Below, piece after piece: positions 15,990 through 24,432 of a stretch of DNA of 36,153 nucleotides. Position 1 is the first letter of the stretch; each line of letters opens with the position of its first letter. The notes beneath the pieces were generated by a model that had not been told where the DNA came from, made no database searches, and was given only the letters and a program-made list of their open reading frames with translations. This stretch comes from Anaerolineae bacterium CG2_30_57_67 (GTDB taxonomy: Bacteria; Chloroflexota; Anaerolineae; Anaerolineales; Villigracilaceae), in the NCBI GenBank assembly GCA_001872455.1, contig MNXJ01000024.1, positions 1 through 36,153 of the forward strand, written 5' to 3'. Made by a program: the position numbers and the translations under genes.

Positions 15990-16200
15990 ATCTGTTACGC
16001 TTTGAGAGGGTGAAACCGTATCACCCCAAGTATTGCGCCGCCCGCATTCATTTTCGGGCCGCCGGGTCGTTCATCTCACTCATCATCCCGCTGATTCCCG
16101 CTCTACGGACAGACCGCGCGCCTCGCAAACGGCGGCTTGCACCTGGAACCACTGGCGCTGATTATCTCTCTTGCATAAGTCGCGGAGGGTTTCTCCACCC
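15990..16200. other. GC-rich intergenic stretch with RNA-like inverted repeats, unidentified
   Basis: Between the divergent PDH and DUF2157 genes there is no credible coding frame. Hairpins include GGGTGA/TCACCC (16008-16013 with 16021-16026) and CCCG/CGGG around a 10-base loop (about 16041-16058). A larger GCGCC/GGCGC pairing encloses about 16122-16160. Read on the minus strand, parts recall a T-box leader (a GGTGCAAGCC element, then GGGGTGATAC), but the T-box core TGGNACC is not matched. It could be a degenerate or unknown leader, or the remains of one. Confidence 0.25.
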
Positions 16201-16207
16201 GAAATGC

Positions 16208-16236
16208 TTGCATTCTGCCGCAAAAAGTTCTATGAT
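16208..16236 (+). promoter_or_regulatory. Sigma-70-type promoter of the DUF2157 gene
   Basis: TTGCAT (16208-16213), a 17-bp spacer and TATGAT (16231-16236). Transcription would begin near 16243, and AGGAG (16251-16255) then serves the ATG at 16261. Confidence 0.65.
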
Positions 16237-16260
16237 AAATCCATTCACAAAGGAGATGGG

Positions 16261-18582
16261 ATGGATGAACTAGAGCCAGAAACGCAAAAAATTATTTTGC
16301 AGGAAATTGAAAAGTGGCGCAAGGAACGGCTGATCAGCGATGCTGGCGCCGCGGCGTTATCGCGGCGCTACCAGCCGCCTGCCTCCCAACCAGCGCCGCA
16401 ACCCCTGCCAGCCGCTGTTGTTCCCCCCGCTCCGCGTCCCAGCCTGATGCAAACGCTGACCAGCGAATCCAGCATCAAAACCTTTCTCTATCTGGGCGCG
16501 TTTTTCGTGCTGGCCTCCGCCTTCATTTTGGGGATGCTATTGGATTTTTTGCGCCTGCCCATTTTACTCATCACCGATTTTCTCTTTGCCGCCGCAACCT
16601 TCCAACAGAGAAAACGCCTGCCACAAGCCAGCTTCATCCTATGGCTGGTCACCACGGGCCTGGCCTGGATTATTTTTAGCGTGGTGGCTGATTTGCTCAA
16701 TTTACAAGGACAGATTATCTCGCTCTACTGGCTGGCCGTCTTTTTCTTACTGACGGCAGTATTTGTTATCAGCATTTGGCTGTACCGCTCACGTTTTTTC
16801 TCCCTGGCGGCTTACCTGACCCTGTCGCTCGCCGCCTGGAATTTCGCCGCCTTTTTTCAGCAATCCGAAACGCTTCCTTACTTGATATTGGGACTGGCAA
16901 ATTTGGTGGCACTGATCGGCGTCGCGCTCCTGCAGCGCTGGCAAAATCGCGCTTTTGCCTGGCCGCTTTTGGCGTTGGCGCAGCTTTCTCAGGCCGCTCT
17001 TCTGATTTCGAGTTTTGTCACGATGGGAATTTACCTGCTTGAGCCAGCGGCTTTGCGCGCCTGGCTTCCGCTGGCGGCATTGTGGGCCATGGCGGCGATT
17101 TTTTATGTTTTCAGCAACCTCATCATTCCGTTCCCCTTGTTCCCGTTTTTCGCCGCCCTGGCCTTAATTCCCCTTCCTTGGCTGGTCTTGCAACAATTTG
17201 AACCCATCAACGCTGTTTATGCTTTTGGCTGGTGGGGATGGGGGCTGTTTCTGGCAATTTTGGCTGAAGGCGCACTCTTCTTCAAATCGCAGCGTTTACG
17301 GGTTTATGCGCAAGCGCTCAGCCTGGCATCATTGCCACTGCTGCTGATTGGTTCCGCCTGGCCGTTTTTGGACGGCAATACCCTTTTGGCCTTCGGCTTG
17401 CTGACGGTTTCCAGCCTGTTTCTGACTGCATTGCACCTGCGCGAAAACCGCTGGTGGGTCTGGAGCGTTGCCCTGCTAGCCGGAACCTCCGCCTACCTGA
17501 CCTTCTTCAACCTGGACGCTATCGCCCACCTCAAAATTTCCTTGCTGTTTCAATTCACCGGGTTGACGGTTTTGCTTTCCCTGCTGGATGGATTACTGCC
17601 CGGTAATTTTTTCCAAAAACCCGCCTGGCGCTGGCCGCTGCGATTTTTCAACACGCTGACAGTTTTCACCATGTCCGCCGCCGCCCTGTTTGATGGCGGC
17701 GCGCCCGGCAATTCGGCGCTGGCCTTTGGCGTTTTGGCGCTGATTGGGCTGGCTTACGGTCTGCGCTTCCGCGCGCCGTTGTTTGGCTGGCTTTTTACCG
17801 GCTATCTGGCGCTGACAGTGCTTTTCGGGTTGCAAGCCTTACAACAAACGCTCTGGGTGTTTGCGCTAATGGGGCTGGCGGCGCTCTACTGCCTACCCGG
17901 CTGGGGAATGCTGGCCGTTAAAATTGCGCCGCGCTGGGGACAGGTTTTGCTCAATAGCGGATTGGCGTTGGCAACGCTGACGGCGCTCTCCGCGCCGCAG
18001 GAAAACTCAGGGCTGATAAAAGCGATTCCGGTGACGGTGGCGGCCTTGTTATGGACGATGGAAGCCTTCCGACGGCGCAATGTCTGGCTTGGATTCCCGG
18101 CCAATGGCTTGTATCTGCTGGCGTACTTTATTATCCTGAACGAGTTGCGGGTAAACGAACCGCAGTTTTTCTCTATCGGCGCGGCCCTGCTGGGCTTGCT
18201 GATGCACTACCTGCTGGCGCGCGCTGGCAGCGACCGCGGAGCATTTTTTACCGGCCTGCTTTCACAGTTGATTTTGCTCGGCACAACCTATATTCAAATG
18301 CTGGCAAATGAGCAGTTGGGCTATTTCGCGGCGCTTTTCTTCCAATCGCTGATTGTACTGTTCTATGGGCTGATTTTCCGCTCGCGCAGTCTGGTCTCGG
18401 TGCCGGTTGCATTTGTGGTGCTGGGCGTCGTTACGGTCGTCTTCCGCGTCTTGGATACTTTTCTCCTCATCGTGATGATTGGCTGTACCGGCATTATCTT
18501 TTTACTGGTGGGCACGGCCGCCCTGCGGATGCGTGAAAAAATTTCTACCTGGCGCAAAAAACTAAGCGACTGGCACGCCTGA
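16261..18582 (+). CDS. DUF2157-type polytopic membrane protein
   Basis: From ATG 16261 the protein has 773 residues. Residues 1-45 are a charged cytoplasmic head (ETQKIILQEIEKWRKERLIS to GAAALSRRY) typical of the DUF2157 N-terminus. A proline-rich linker (QPAPQPLPAAVVPPAPRPS) follows, then about twenty or more hydrophobic helices to the end. No catalytic motif is visible. The start is set by AGGAG and a promoter just upstream; an upstream in-frame ATG at 16171 lies before that promoter and is rejected. The lipase gene follows 20 bases later and is probably co-transcribed. Function is unknown. Confidence 0.75.
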   Translation: MDELEPETQKIILQEIEKWRKERLISDAGAAALSRRYQPPASQPAPQPLPAAVVPPAPRPSLMQTLTSESSIKTFLYLGAFFVLASAFILGMLLDFLRLPILLITDFLFAAATFQQRKRLPQASFILWLVTTGLAWIIFSVVADLLNLQGQIISLYWLAVFFLLTAVFVISIWLYRSRFFSLAAYLTLSLAAWNFAAFFQQSETLPYLILGLANLVALIGVALLQRWQNRAFAWPLLALAQLSQAALLISSFVTMGIYLLEPAALRAWLPLAALWAMAAIFYVFSNLIIPFPLFPFFAALALIPLPWLVLQQFEPINAVYAFGWWGWGLFLAILAEGALFFKSQRLRVYAQALSLASLPLLLIGSAWPFLDGNTLLAFGLLTVSSLFLTALHLRENRWWVWSVALLAGTSAYLTFFNLDAIAHLKISLLFQFTGLTVLLSLLDGLLPGNFFQKPAWRWPLRFFNTLTVFTMSAAALFDGGAPGNSALAFGVLALIGLAYGLRFRAPLFGWLFTGYLALTVLFGLQALQQTLWVFALMGLAALYCLPGWGMLAVKIAPRWGQVLLNSGLALATLTALSAPQENSGLIKAIPVTVAALLWTMEAFRRRNVWLGFPANGLYLLAYFIILNELRVNEPQFFSIGAALLGLLMHYLLARAGSDRGAFFTGLLSQLILLGTTYIQMLANEQLGYFAALFFQSLIVLFYGLIFRSRSLVSVPVAFVVLGVVTVVFRVLDTFLLIVMIGCTGIIFLLVGTAALRMREKISTWRKKLSDWHA

Positions 18583-18601
18583 CTTTTGCAAACGAGGGAA
18601 C

Positions 18602-19780
18602 ATGCAATTTGATCTGGTTTTTGAAGGCGGCGGCGCCAAAGGCATGGTCTTCGTGGGCGCGTTGCAAGAATTTTTTCGACAGGGGCACACGCCGGGGCGG
18701 TTGCTCGGTACCTCCGCCGGGGCGATTACCGCCACGCTGCTGGCGGCGGGTTACAGTGCCGGGGAAATGCTGGCGGTGCTCGACGAAAAAGTGGACGGGA
18801 AATCGGTTTTTGTCGGTTTTTTGGCGCACCCTGGCGCGCTGGAAGTTTCCGCGCTGGAGCATGGTGCGCTGGCGACGTTGTTGCAACAACACGATAACCC
18901 GCTTGTGCCAAACGCCCTTGAAGCCATCGGCGACCAAACGTTGTTGTGGAGCTTGAATGCCAGCCGCCTCGGTCAATCCTTGCTCTCGTTTCTGGAGCGC
19001 GGCGGAATTTTCTCGGCGGATGCGTTTGTGGATTGGCTGCGTCAAAAGCTCAACAGCGGTACGGTCAACGGTGTCCAACGCGCCTGGGGCGGCCTGACGC
19101 TGGCCGAATTCGCCGCCGTCAGCGGCAAAAACCTGACGGTAGTCGCCTCCGACACCAGCGCCCGGCAAATGCTCATTCTCAACGCCCGTACCGCGCCCGG
19201 CGTGCCGGTCGTTTGGGCGGTACGCATGTCCATGAGCGTGCCCCTGCTCTGGCAGGAAGTCGTCTGGCGGGCCGAATGGGGCGCGTATCGCGGCGCGGCG
19301 CTTGCCGGTCACAGCATTGTGGATGGCGGCCTGCTTTCCAATTTTCCGCTAGAGTTGTTTGTCTCGGCTCTACCCTCGGTGACGGCAGTGATGGGCGAAA
19401 AAACTGCAGATAACGTGCTTGGCCTGTTGCTGGATGACGATGCGCCCGTTCCGGGCGTTATTTCTGAACCCGATTTGAGCCAGCAAATTCCGTTTCAGCG
19501 CTTTACCAACCTGCTCAACACCGCGCTGGAAGGGCGCGATAAAGCCGTCATCTCTGCCTTCGACTCACTGGTCGTGCGCCTGCCCGCTGGGGGATATGGC
19601 TTGACCGAGTTTGAGATGAGCGACTCCCGCCGCGAAGCCCTGTTGGTTGCAGGCAGGCAAGCAATGCAAACCTACCTGAATACTTTCTCGCGCCGGGTGC
19701 TTTCTTTTGCGGTAGATTCCCCCGTCACCCCGGCAGAAATCGCCGACGAGATGGCGAATCGCCTGCTGAAAAAGTTCTAA
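18602..19780 (+). CDS. Patatin-like phospholipase
   Basis: The 392-residue protein carries the complete patatin catalytic set: the oxyanion motif GGGAKG at residues 9-14, the nucleophile elbow GTSAG (Ser38), and the catalytic aspartate in VDGGLLSNFP (Asp241). Such Ser-Asp dyad hydrolases cleave acyl chains from membrane phospholipids or other lipids. No signal peptide or membrane segment is seen, so it is probably cytoplasmic or peripherally membrane-bound. GAGGGA lies before the ATG. It lies downstream of the DUF2157 membrane gene and upstream of GT2, which fits a membrane-lipid context. Its physiological substrate is unknown. Confidence 0.9.
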   Translation: MQFDLVFEGGGAKGMVFVGALQEFFRQGHTPGRLLGTSAGAITATLLAAGYSAGEMLAVLDEKVDGKSVFVGFLAHPGALEVSALEHGALATLLQQHDNPLVPNALEAIGDQTLLWSLNASRLGQSLLSFLERGGIFSADAFVDWLRQKLNSGTVNGVQRAWGGLTLAEFAAVSGKNLTVVASDTSARQMLILNARTAPGVPVVWAVRMSMSVPLLWQEVVWRAEWGAYRGAALAGHSIVDGGLLSNFPLELFVSALPSVTAVMGEKTADNVLGLLLDDDAPVPGVISEPDLSQQIPFQRFTNLLNTALEGRDKAVISAFDSLVVRLPAGGYGLTEFEMSDSRREALLVAGRQAMQTYLNTFSRRVLSFAVDSPVTPAEIADEMANRLLKKF

Positions 19781-19799
19781 CCCGCAAACCGAAATGCTG

Positions 19800-19805
19800 T
19801 ATAAT
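19800..19805 (+). promoter_or_regulatory. -10 box just before the GT2 gene
   Basis: TATAAT ends nine bases before the ATG at 19815, leaving a leader of only a few bases and no ribosome binding site. A recognisable -35 is lacking. Confidence 0.45.
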
Positions 19806-19814
19806 CGCCCCGCT

Positions 19815-20498
19815 ATGAACCTTTCTGTGATTATCCCTGTCTACAACGAAAAAAATACCATCCACGAAATTCTGGCGCGTGTGCAAAAAACCGGCCTGGT
19901 TTGGGAAATTGTGGTGGTAGACGACGGCTCAACGGATGGCACCCGCGAAGTGCTGGCCGCGTTGAACGGTAAACATGGCGTGCGCGTCATCCTGCACAAC
20001 AAAAACGCGGGCAAAGGCGCGGCAGTACGCACGGGAATCCAAAACGCGCGCGGCGATGTGATGCTGATTCAAGACGCCGACCTGGAGTATGACCCGCGCG
20101 AATACCCCGGTCTGCTCAAGCCAATTCAGGAGGGGCTGGCGGATGTCGTCTACGGCTCCCGCTTTTTGGGCGCGCCACATCGGGCGATTCTCTTCTGGAA
20201 CATGCTGGCCAACAAACTGCTGACGTTGATGACCAACATCCTTTACAACAACATGCTGACGGATATGGAGACCGGCTACAAGGTTTTTCGGCGCGAGGTG
20301 GTTGCCAACATGCCCCTGCGCGCCAACCGCTTCGACTTTGAGCCCGAATTTACCGCCAAAATTCTCAAAAGCCAGGTGCGCGTTTTTGAAGTGCCGATTA
20401 GCTTCAACCCACGCGAATATTCGGAAGGAAAGAAAATCAAACTGTGGGACGCCTTTGAGGCGGTTTGGGCGCTGCTCAAATATCGCTTCGTAGATTAG
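19815..20498 (+). CDS. Glycosyltransferase family 2 (polyprenyl-phosphate sugar synthase-like)
   Basis: From ATG 19815 the product has 227 residues, starting directly with the GT-A fold strand LSVIIPVYNEKNTI. Nucleotide-sugar motifs are EIVVVDDGSTDGT and LIQDADLEYDPREYP (the DxD-type metal site). YGSRFLG and METGYKVFRRE follow, as in DPM1-like enzymes that transfer mannose or glucose from a nucleotide sugar to a polyprenyl phosphate at the membrane. There are no C-terminal membrane helices. An in-frame ATG at 19794 overlaps the -10 element, so the later start is preferred. A strong terminator follows. Confidence 0.87.
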   Translation: MNLSVIIPVYNEKNTIHEILARVQKTGLVWEIVVVDDGSTDGTREVLAALNGKHGVRVILHNKNAGKGAAVRTGIQNARGDVMLIQDADLEYDPREYPGLLKPIQEGLADVVYGSRFLGAPHRAILFWNMLANKLLTLMTNILYNNMLTDMETGYKVFRREVVANMPLRANRFDFEPEFTAKILKSQVRVFEVPISFNPREYSEGKKIKLWDAFEAVWALLKYRFVD

Positions 20499-20511
20499 CT
20501 TTTCCGGCGAT

Positions 20512-20549
20512 AAAAGAGCGCGGATTGAACAATCCGCGCTCTTTTTGTT
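20512..20549 (+). terminator. Intrinsic terminator after the GT2 gene
   Basis: A 15-bp perfect stem (20512-20526 with 20531-20545) closes a GAAC loop and runs into TTTTTGTT. The AAAA on the left makes it usable on the other strand too. Confidence 0.88.
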
Positions 20550-20586
20550 GTTCTTTTCCCCTGTTTCTCTGTGGTATCATCACCTC

Positions 20587-20998
20587 GCCTCAGGTCGGTC
20601 GGGCGGTCGCGGCCTTGCTTTGCAGGGCCGAGGAAAGTCCGCACTCCGTAGAGCGCGGCGTCGGGTAACACCCGGGGCGGAGAAGCCATCTTCGGATGGC
20701 GAATCTGCCGGATAGGGCCACAGAAACAAACAGCCCCGCATCTCAACCTTTTCCCTGGGGAGAGTTTGAGATGCGGGGTGATGGTGAAAAGGTGGTGTAA
20801 GAGACCACCGGCGCGCGCAGTAATGCGCGCGGCCAGGTAACCCCCGCCGGGAGCAAGGTCAAATAGGAGCGAGAGACGGCTCGTCTCGTTTGAGCTCCGG
20901 GTAGACTGCTAGAGCGACGCGGTAACGTGCCGCCGAGAAAGATGACCGTCCATCCCCCTCGGGGAGGACAGAACGCGGCTTACAGACCGGCCTGAGGC
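20587..20998 (+). ncRNA. rnpB: RNase P RNA, bacterial class A
   Basis: This is the catalytic RNA that matures tRNA 5' ends. Helix P1 pairs GCCTCAGG at 20587 with CCTGAGGC ending at 20998. Universal blocks are present in order: GAGGAAAGTCCG (about 20629), GGTAACCCCCGCCGGGAGCAAGG (about 20837-20860, in two conserved pieces), AGAAAGATGACCGTC (about 20937-20950) and GGACAGAACGCGGCTTACAG (about 20965-20985). Length about 412 nt suits class A. A TATCAT -10 box (20575-20580) sits six bases upstream of the predicted 5' end; the -35 is weak. Confidence 0.95.
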
Positions 20999-21024
20999 AA
21001 TTTCGATTATTTCTGCTACCGGGG

Positions 21025-21141
21025 GTGAACAAAACTCTGACGCGCCGTCTGCGCGCGCTGAAAAAGACCGCCCCCGACATTGCCGCAGTGGCGGGCGCAA
21101 TTGTCAAAAAAGTGGCAGAGAAGGTGAAGGCCGAAGGGTAA
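21025..21141 (+). CDS. Possible 38-residue basic peptide
   Basis: A GTG-started frame of 38 codons lies between rnpB and the helicase gene. It encodes a lysine- and alanine-rich amphipathic helix (VNKTLTRRLRALKK, then AAVAGAIVKKVAEKVKAEG). A GGGG stretch precedes the start, and the helicase start lies 14 bases after the stop. It could be a real small gene, the tail of a lost gene, or chance. Confidence 0.3.
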   Translation: MNKTLTRRLRALKKTAPDIAAVAGAIVKKVAEKVKAEG

Positions 21142-21155
21142 GCGAGGAAACCAGA

Positions 21156-23003
21156 TTGCAAAATCAAAAATATGTATCGTTGGACACCCTGTCCTCCACC
21201 GCCGATTTTCTCCACCGACTGCGTCAATTTGTCCATGCTGAAGCCGATGCCCAATGGCAAGCGCTTGACCGGCAGTGGTCGCGTCCGTTAGGGGAACGGG
21301 TAGCGAAAGGCTGGACAATTGAAGGACTAAAAGTTGTCAGCTTTGATAAAAACATCGTCCGGTTGGTCTGCGACAGCAATCATTCGCGCTTCCGCGAAGG
21401 GGATTTGGTGGTTTTGCACCGCAATGGTCCCCAAGACCCGAATGCCCTGCACTTTGACCTGTACTACGATGGGGAAACCGAACTCGAAGCCAGCTTGATC
21501 AAAGGCAATTTCTATTTCATGACCGAGAAACCCGACGGCTGGATTCTTGACCAGGATTGGTTCGACTCCAGCCCGTTTTATCTTTCGGCGCTGGATACGA
21601 TCGCTGATTCCCAGCTTGGCCGCACCACCATCTTGCCGCTTTTGCAGGGCGCGCTGACGCCAAGAGTGGATTTTGCCCGCTATGAGCGCGCCCGCGAGCG
21701 CTTGCGCGTGAGCAGGACGCGCCTGAACGAAAGCTAGGTCGAAGCCGTGGCTCAGTCGTATGCCACCGATTTGCTTCATCTGATTCAGGGACCGCCTGGA
21801 ACTGGCAAGACACTGATGCTGGCGCACCTGGCGCAATTGCTGGCGCAGGATGGCCTGCGGGTCTTTGTTACCGCGCTGACCCATCGCGCCATCCACAACG
21901 CGCTCAACAAAATTCCGCAGGTGGATGCGAACCTCCCGGTCTGCAAGATTGGCGAGGAGCGGCTGACCGGCGACTTGAACGTGCCCAATTTCGAAACCTT
22001 CGACCAGTCCCATTTTGCCGAGAAAAGCGGCGGGGATGTGGTCGGCGCAACGCCTTTTGCGCTCCAATCCCAGCGCTTGGCAAATGTCGAGTTCGATGTG
22101 GTTCTGTTCGACGAAGTCTCGCAGATTACTTTGCCATTGGCAATTATGGGGATGCTGGCCGGGAGTAAATACATTTTCATCGGGGATGAGAATCAACTTC
22201 CGCCAGTGACGACATTTTCCGAAACAGAAGCTGCCCAGACTTCGATTTTCGCCTACCTGGCCGGGCGCGGGCAGGAAACCATGCTCAATATCACCTATCG
22301 CCTAAACGATGTGCTGACCGACTGGCCGAGCCGGACATTTTACAAAGGCGAACTCAAAGCGAGCGATGAAGCCGCCTCGCGCCGATTGAACCTATCCCCT
22401 GAAGCAACACGCTGGGATTTTGTGCTGGATCCCGACTCTCCGGCGGTTTTTCTCGACCTGTGCCACACCAACACCACCGTCCGCAGCCGCATCGAAGCGG
22501 AAGTGGTCTCCGAACTGGTGCTTTCGCTGCTGATGCGCGATGTTGCCCCGCAGGAGATTGGCGTGGTTGTACCGTATCGCGCTCAGAGCCGGCTGATACG
22601 CTCGTTGCTGCGGCGCATCCTGATGGATGATGAAGTCAACAAAAAGCTGGTGGTGGATACGGTCGAGCGGATGCAGGGCCAGGAGCGCGAAGTTATCCTG
22701 GTCTCGTTTGCCACCGCCAGCCAAAAATTCGCTGCCCAAATGGCCGATTTCCTATTCCAGCCGCAGCGCCTGAACGTAGCCGTCACTCGTCCGCGCTCCA
22801 AGCTGATTCTAGTTGGCAGTCATCACATGCTCAAAGCAGATGAAATTGTCCCAGAACATAAAGAAACAATGGATATGCTGCGCGACCTTGATCGCCAGTT
22901 GCCAGACCATCACCCTGCCCAACGGGGATATCAGCGGGTAAAAGCCACAAGAAAACAAATAGCAAATTATTATAGACTTTTAATTAGCATTATGCTAAAA
23001 TAA
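21156..23003 (+). pseudogene. Superfamily 1 (UPF1/DNA2-like) helicase interrupted by an amber codon
   Basis: Two consecutive open stretches in the same frame are separated only by TAG at 21735-21737. Joined, they form a helicase of about 615 residues. The N-terminal part (residues 1-193) ends in RTRLNES. The second part holds motif I (IQGPPGTGKT), motif II (VLFDEVSQI), motif III (GDENQLPP), and motifs V/VI (TVERMQGQEREVILVSFA and RLNVAVTRPRSKLILVG). In this family LNESQ is the Q motif that contacts adenine; here the glutamine codon CAG has become TAG, a single-base nonsense change. The TTG start at 21156 has GAGGA upstream; a TTG at 21180 is an alternative. All other motifs are intact, so the loss is recent or a sequencing error. 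It lies directly upstream of a toxin-antitoxin pair. Confidence 0.85.
22984..22998. promoter_or_regulatory. Palindromic operator before the toxin-antitoxin pair
   Basis: TTAGCAT-T-ATGCTAA is a perfect inverted repeat with a single central base, just upstream of the toxin start and overlapping the end of the helicase gene. Such sites usually bind the antitoxin or complex for autoregulation. Confidence 0.55.
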
Positions 23004-23006
23004 ATT

Positions 23007-23264
23007 GTGTACAAAATTACCTTCACCGCCCAGGCCGCCAAAGCCTTGCTCAAAATGCCGCGCAACACAGCCCTATTGATTCGTGAGAAATTGAATCAGG
23101 TGGCGGCTAACCCCTTTGCGTCCATTCCAAATGCCAAGAAACTTCAGGGCCGGGCCGGGTATCGTTTGCGGGTTGGTGATTGGCGCGTGATTTATGAAAT
23201 CAACAAAGAAGAAATAACGGTGATTGTGCTAAAAATTGCCCCCAGAGGCGAGGTTTATAAATGA
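23007..23264 (+). CDS. RelE/ParE-family toxin
   Basis: The 85-residue basic protein matches the RelE/ParE fold. It starts with YKITFTAQAAKALLKMP, continues with ASIPNAKKLQGRAGYRLRVG, and carries the family core DWRVIYEINKEEITVIVLKI, ending APRGEVYK. RelE-type members cleave mRNA in the ribosomal A site and ParE-type members poison gyrase; the RVGDWRVIYEI pattern favours the RelE side. It starts at a GTG and its stop overlaps the antitoxin ATG as ATGA, so the pair is translationally coupled. Toxin-first order is typical of HigBA-like and related XRE-antitoxin modules. Confidence 0.85.
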   Translation: MYKITFTAQAAKALLKMPRNTALLIREKLNQVAANPFASIPNAKKLQGRAGYRLRVGDWRVIYEINKEEITVIVLKIAPRGEVYK

Positions 23265-23644
23265 ACGTACAGATTATCAAACAAGGCAATAAACCGGAAT
23301 GGGCAGTTGTCCCTTACGAAACCTACCTGCAACTGGTCGAACAGGCAGAAATGTTGCAGGATGTTCGAGATTACGACAGCGCAAAAGTGGCTCTGGAGCG
23401 TGGCAAGGATGAATTGATTCCCAGTGATGTGATTTATGCCATTCTCGACGGTGAAAATTCCATCAAAGCCTGGCGCGAATATCGCGGGTTTTCTCAGCAG
23501 GAAACCGCAGAAAAAGCTGGCATCAGCGTGCCATACTTGTCGCAATTGGAAAAGAACAAGCGCAAAGGTTCGTTGGATGTCCTGACCGTCATCGCCAGAG
23601 TTTTGTCTGTTTCGCTCGAACAAATCGTCCCTTTGCAAGCCTGA
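23261..23644 (+). CDS. Antitoxin with C-terminal XRE helix-turn-helix
   Basis: The 127-residue protein has two parts. Residues 1-65 (IIKQGNKPEWAVVPYETYLQ to GKDELIPSDVIYAIL) resemble a Phd/YefM-like toxin-binding segment. Residues 66-127 (IKAWREYRGFSQQETAEKAG, SVPYLSQLEKNKRKGSLDVL) form an XRE-type helix-turn-helix. It should neutralise the RelE-like toxin and repress the pair through the palindrome at 22984-22998. The ATGA overlap with the toxin gene sets the start. Confidence 0.87.
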   Translation: MNVQIIKQGNKPEWAVVPYETYLQLVEQAEMLQDVRDYDSAKVALERGKDELIPSDVIYAILDGENSIKAWREYRGFSQQETAEKAGISVPYLSQLEKNKRKGSLDVLTVIARVLSVSLEQIVPLQA

Positions 23645-23683
23645 GATAGATACCCAGCGGGTCAAGCAGGAGTTCAACTTCTC

Positions 23684-24364
23684 ATGATGGCGCACATCCT
23701 GCCCGATATCCCACCCATCAGCCTACCCGGCGAAGTCCTGCGCGTTTTTCGCACGCTCAAGGCTTTGCCGGATTCGTTGTTTATCTGGCACCACCTGGCA
23801 CCCTGGCAACCTAACGCCCCTGATTTCCTGATCATCCACCAGGATGGACGCGCCCTGCTGGTCAAGGTTAGTTCGGCGGCGGCGCGCCCTGCCCGGCGCG
23901 CGGCGCAGTTTTTGTTGCTCGAAAGCGAACGTGCCCCGTTGGGCGTAGCGGAAGCCAAAGTGCTGACGGATTTTGTCGCTACGCTGAAACTGCCGGACGA
24001 GAAAATGCTTGAGACGCTGATCATTTTTCCGAACATCCCGGATGAACAGGTACAGGCGGGACGGCTGGCACGGGATGATGGCGGCCCAGCCTGGGCGGGG
24101 AAAGAGCTGCTTAACCCGGAGGCAGGTGACAGTTGGAACCGCTTCTTTCCATCCGCCAAAATGAATTTCCTTTGGCTGGAAAAAGTCCGCCAGCGCTTCA
24201 CCCCGGAAATTGTCATCCCTGCCGAAATGACGGTGCGCCCACCGCTACAACGCCGCCTGGAAGCCGGATTGAGCGACTATCTACTGGATTACGACCAGGA
24301 ATGGGCAGCCTGTAGCCAGACCAGCAGTTCTTCGGCGCTGAAAGGTTTATGCCCGGCCACATAG
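23684..24364 (+). pseudogene. Truncated NERD/UvrD-type gene, 5' part only
   Basis: The open frame of 226 codons begins like NERD-domain helicase/nuclease proteins (PDFLIIHQDGRALLVKVSS, then about 100 residues to LEAGLSDYLLDYDQEWA near residue 205). In full-length relatives this point is followed by a P-loop helicase. Here it stops at about 24303 and continues in unrelated sequence, a minus-strand membrane-protein fragment, giving the junk tail CSQTSSSSALKGLCPAT. The acidic residue of the usual E-x-K nuclease motif also seems absent (LLVKV). Probably inactive. Confidence 0.65.
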
Positions 24365-24429
24365 CCGATTAATCCGGCGGTGAACCAGGCCAGCAGCAAA
24401 AAGGGGAGGAAAGGGGAGAGTTTTTTCAT
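24289..24429 (-). pseudogene. N-terminal fragment of a small membrane protein
   Basis: The frame encodes 46 residues: MKKLSPFLPFLLLAWFTAGL, then IGYVAGHKPFSAEELLVWLQ. It resembles a signal or anchor helix plus a short periplasmic stretch. It starts three bases after the stop of the adjacent membrane-protein frame and is cut where the NERD gene remnant begins (about 24303). Confidence 0.45.
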
Positions 24430-24432
24430 GGT

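Noticed and set aside
16171-16260. Upstream start of the DUF2157 protein
   Set aside because: It precedes the TTGCAT/TATGAT promoter, lacks a ribosome binding site and has non-membrane, non-conserved residues.
21735-21737. Pyrrolysine or programmed readthrough at the helicase TAG
   Set aside because: No PYLIS-like element or pyl genes are seen, and a simple CAG-to-TAG change explains the site. Kept only as a stop to verify.
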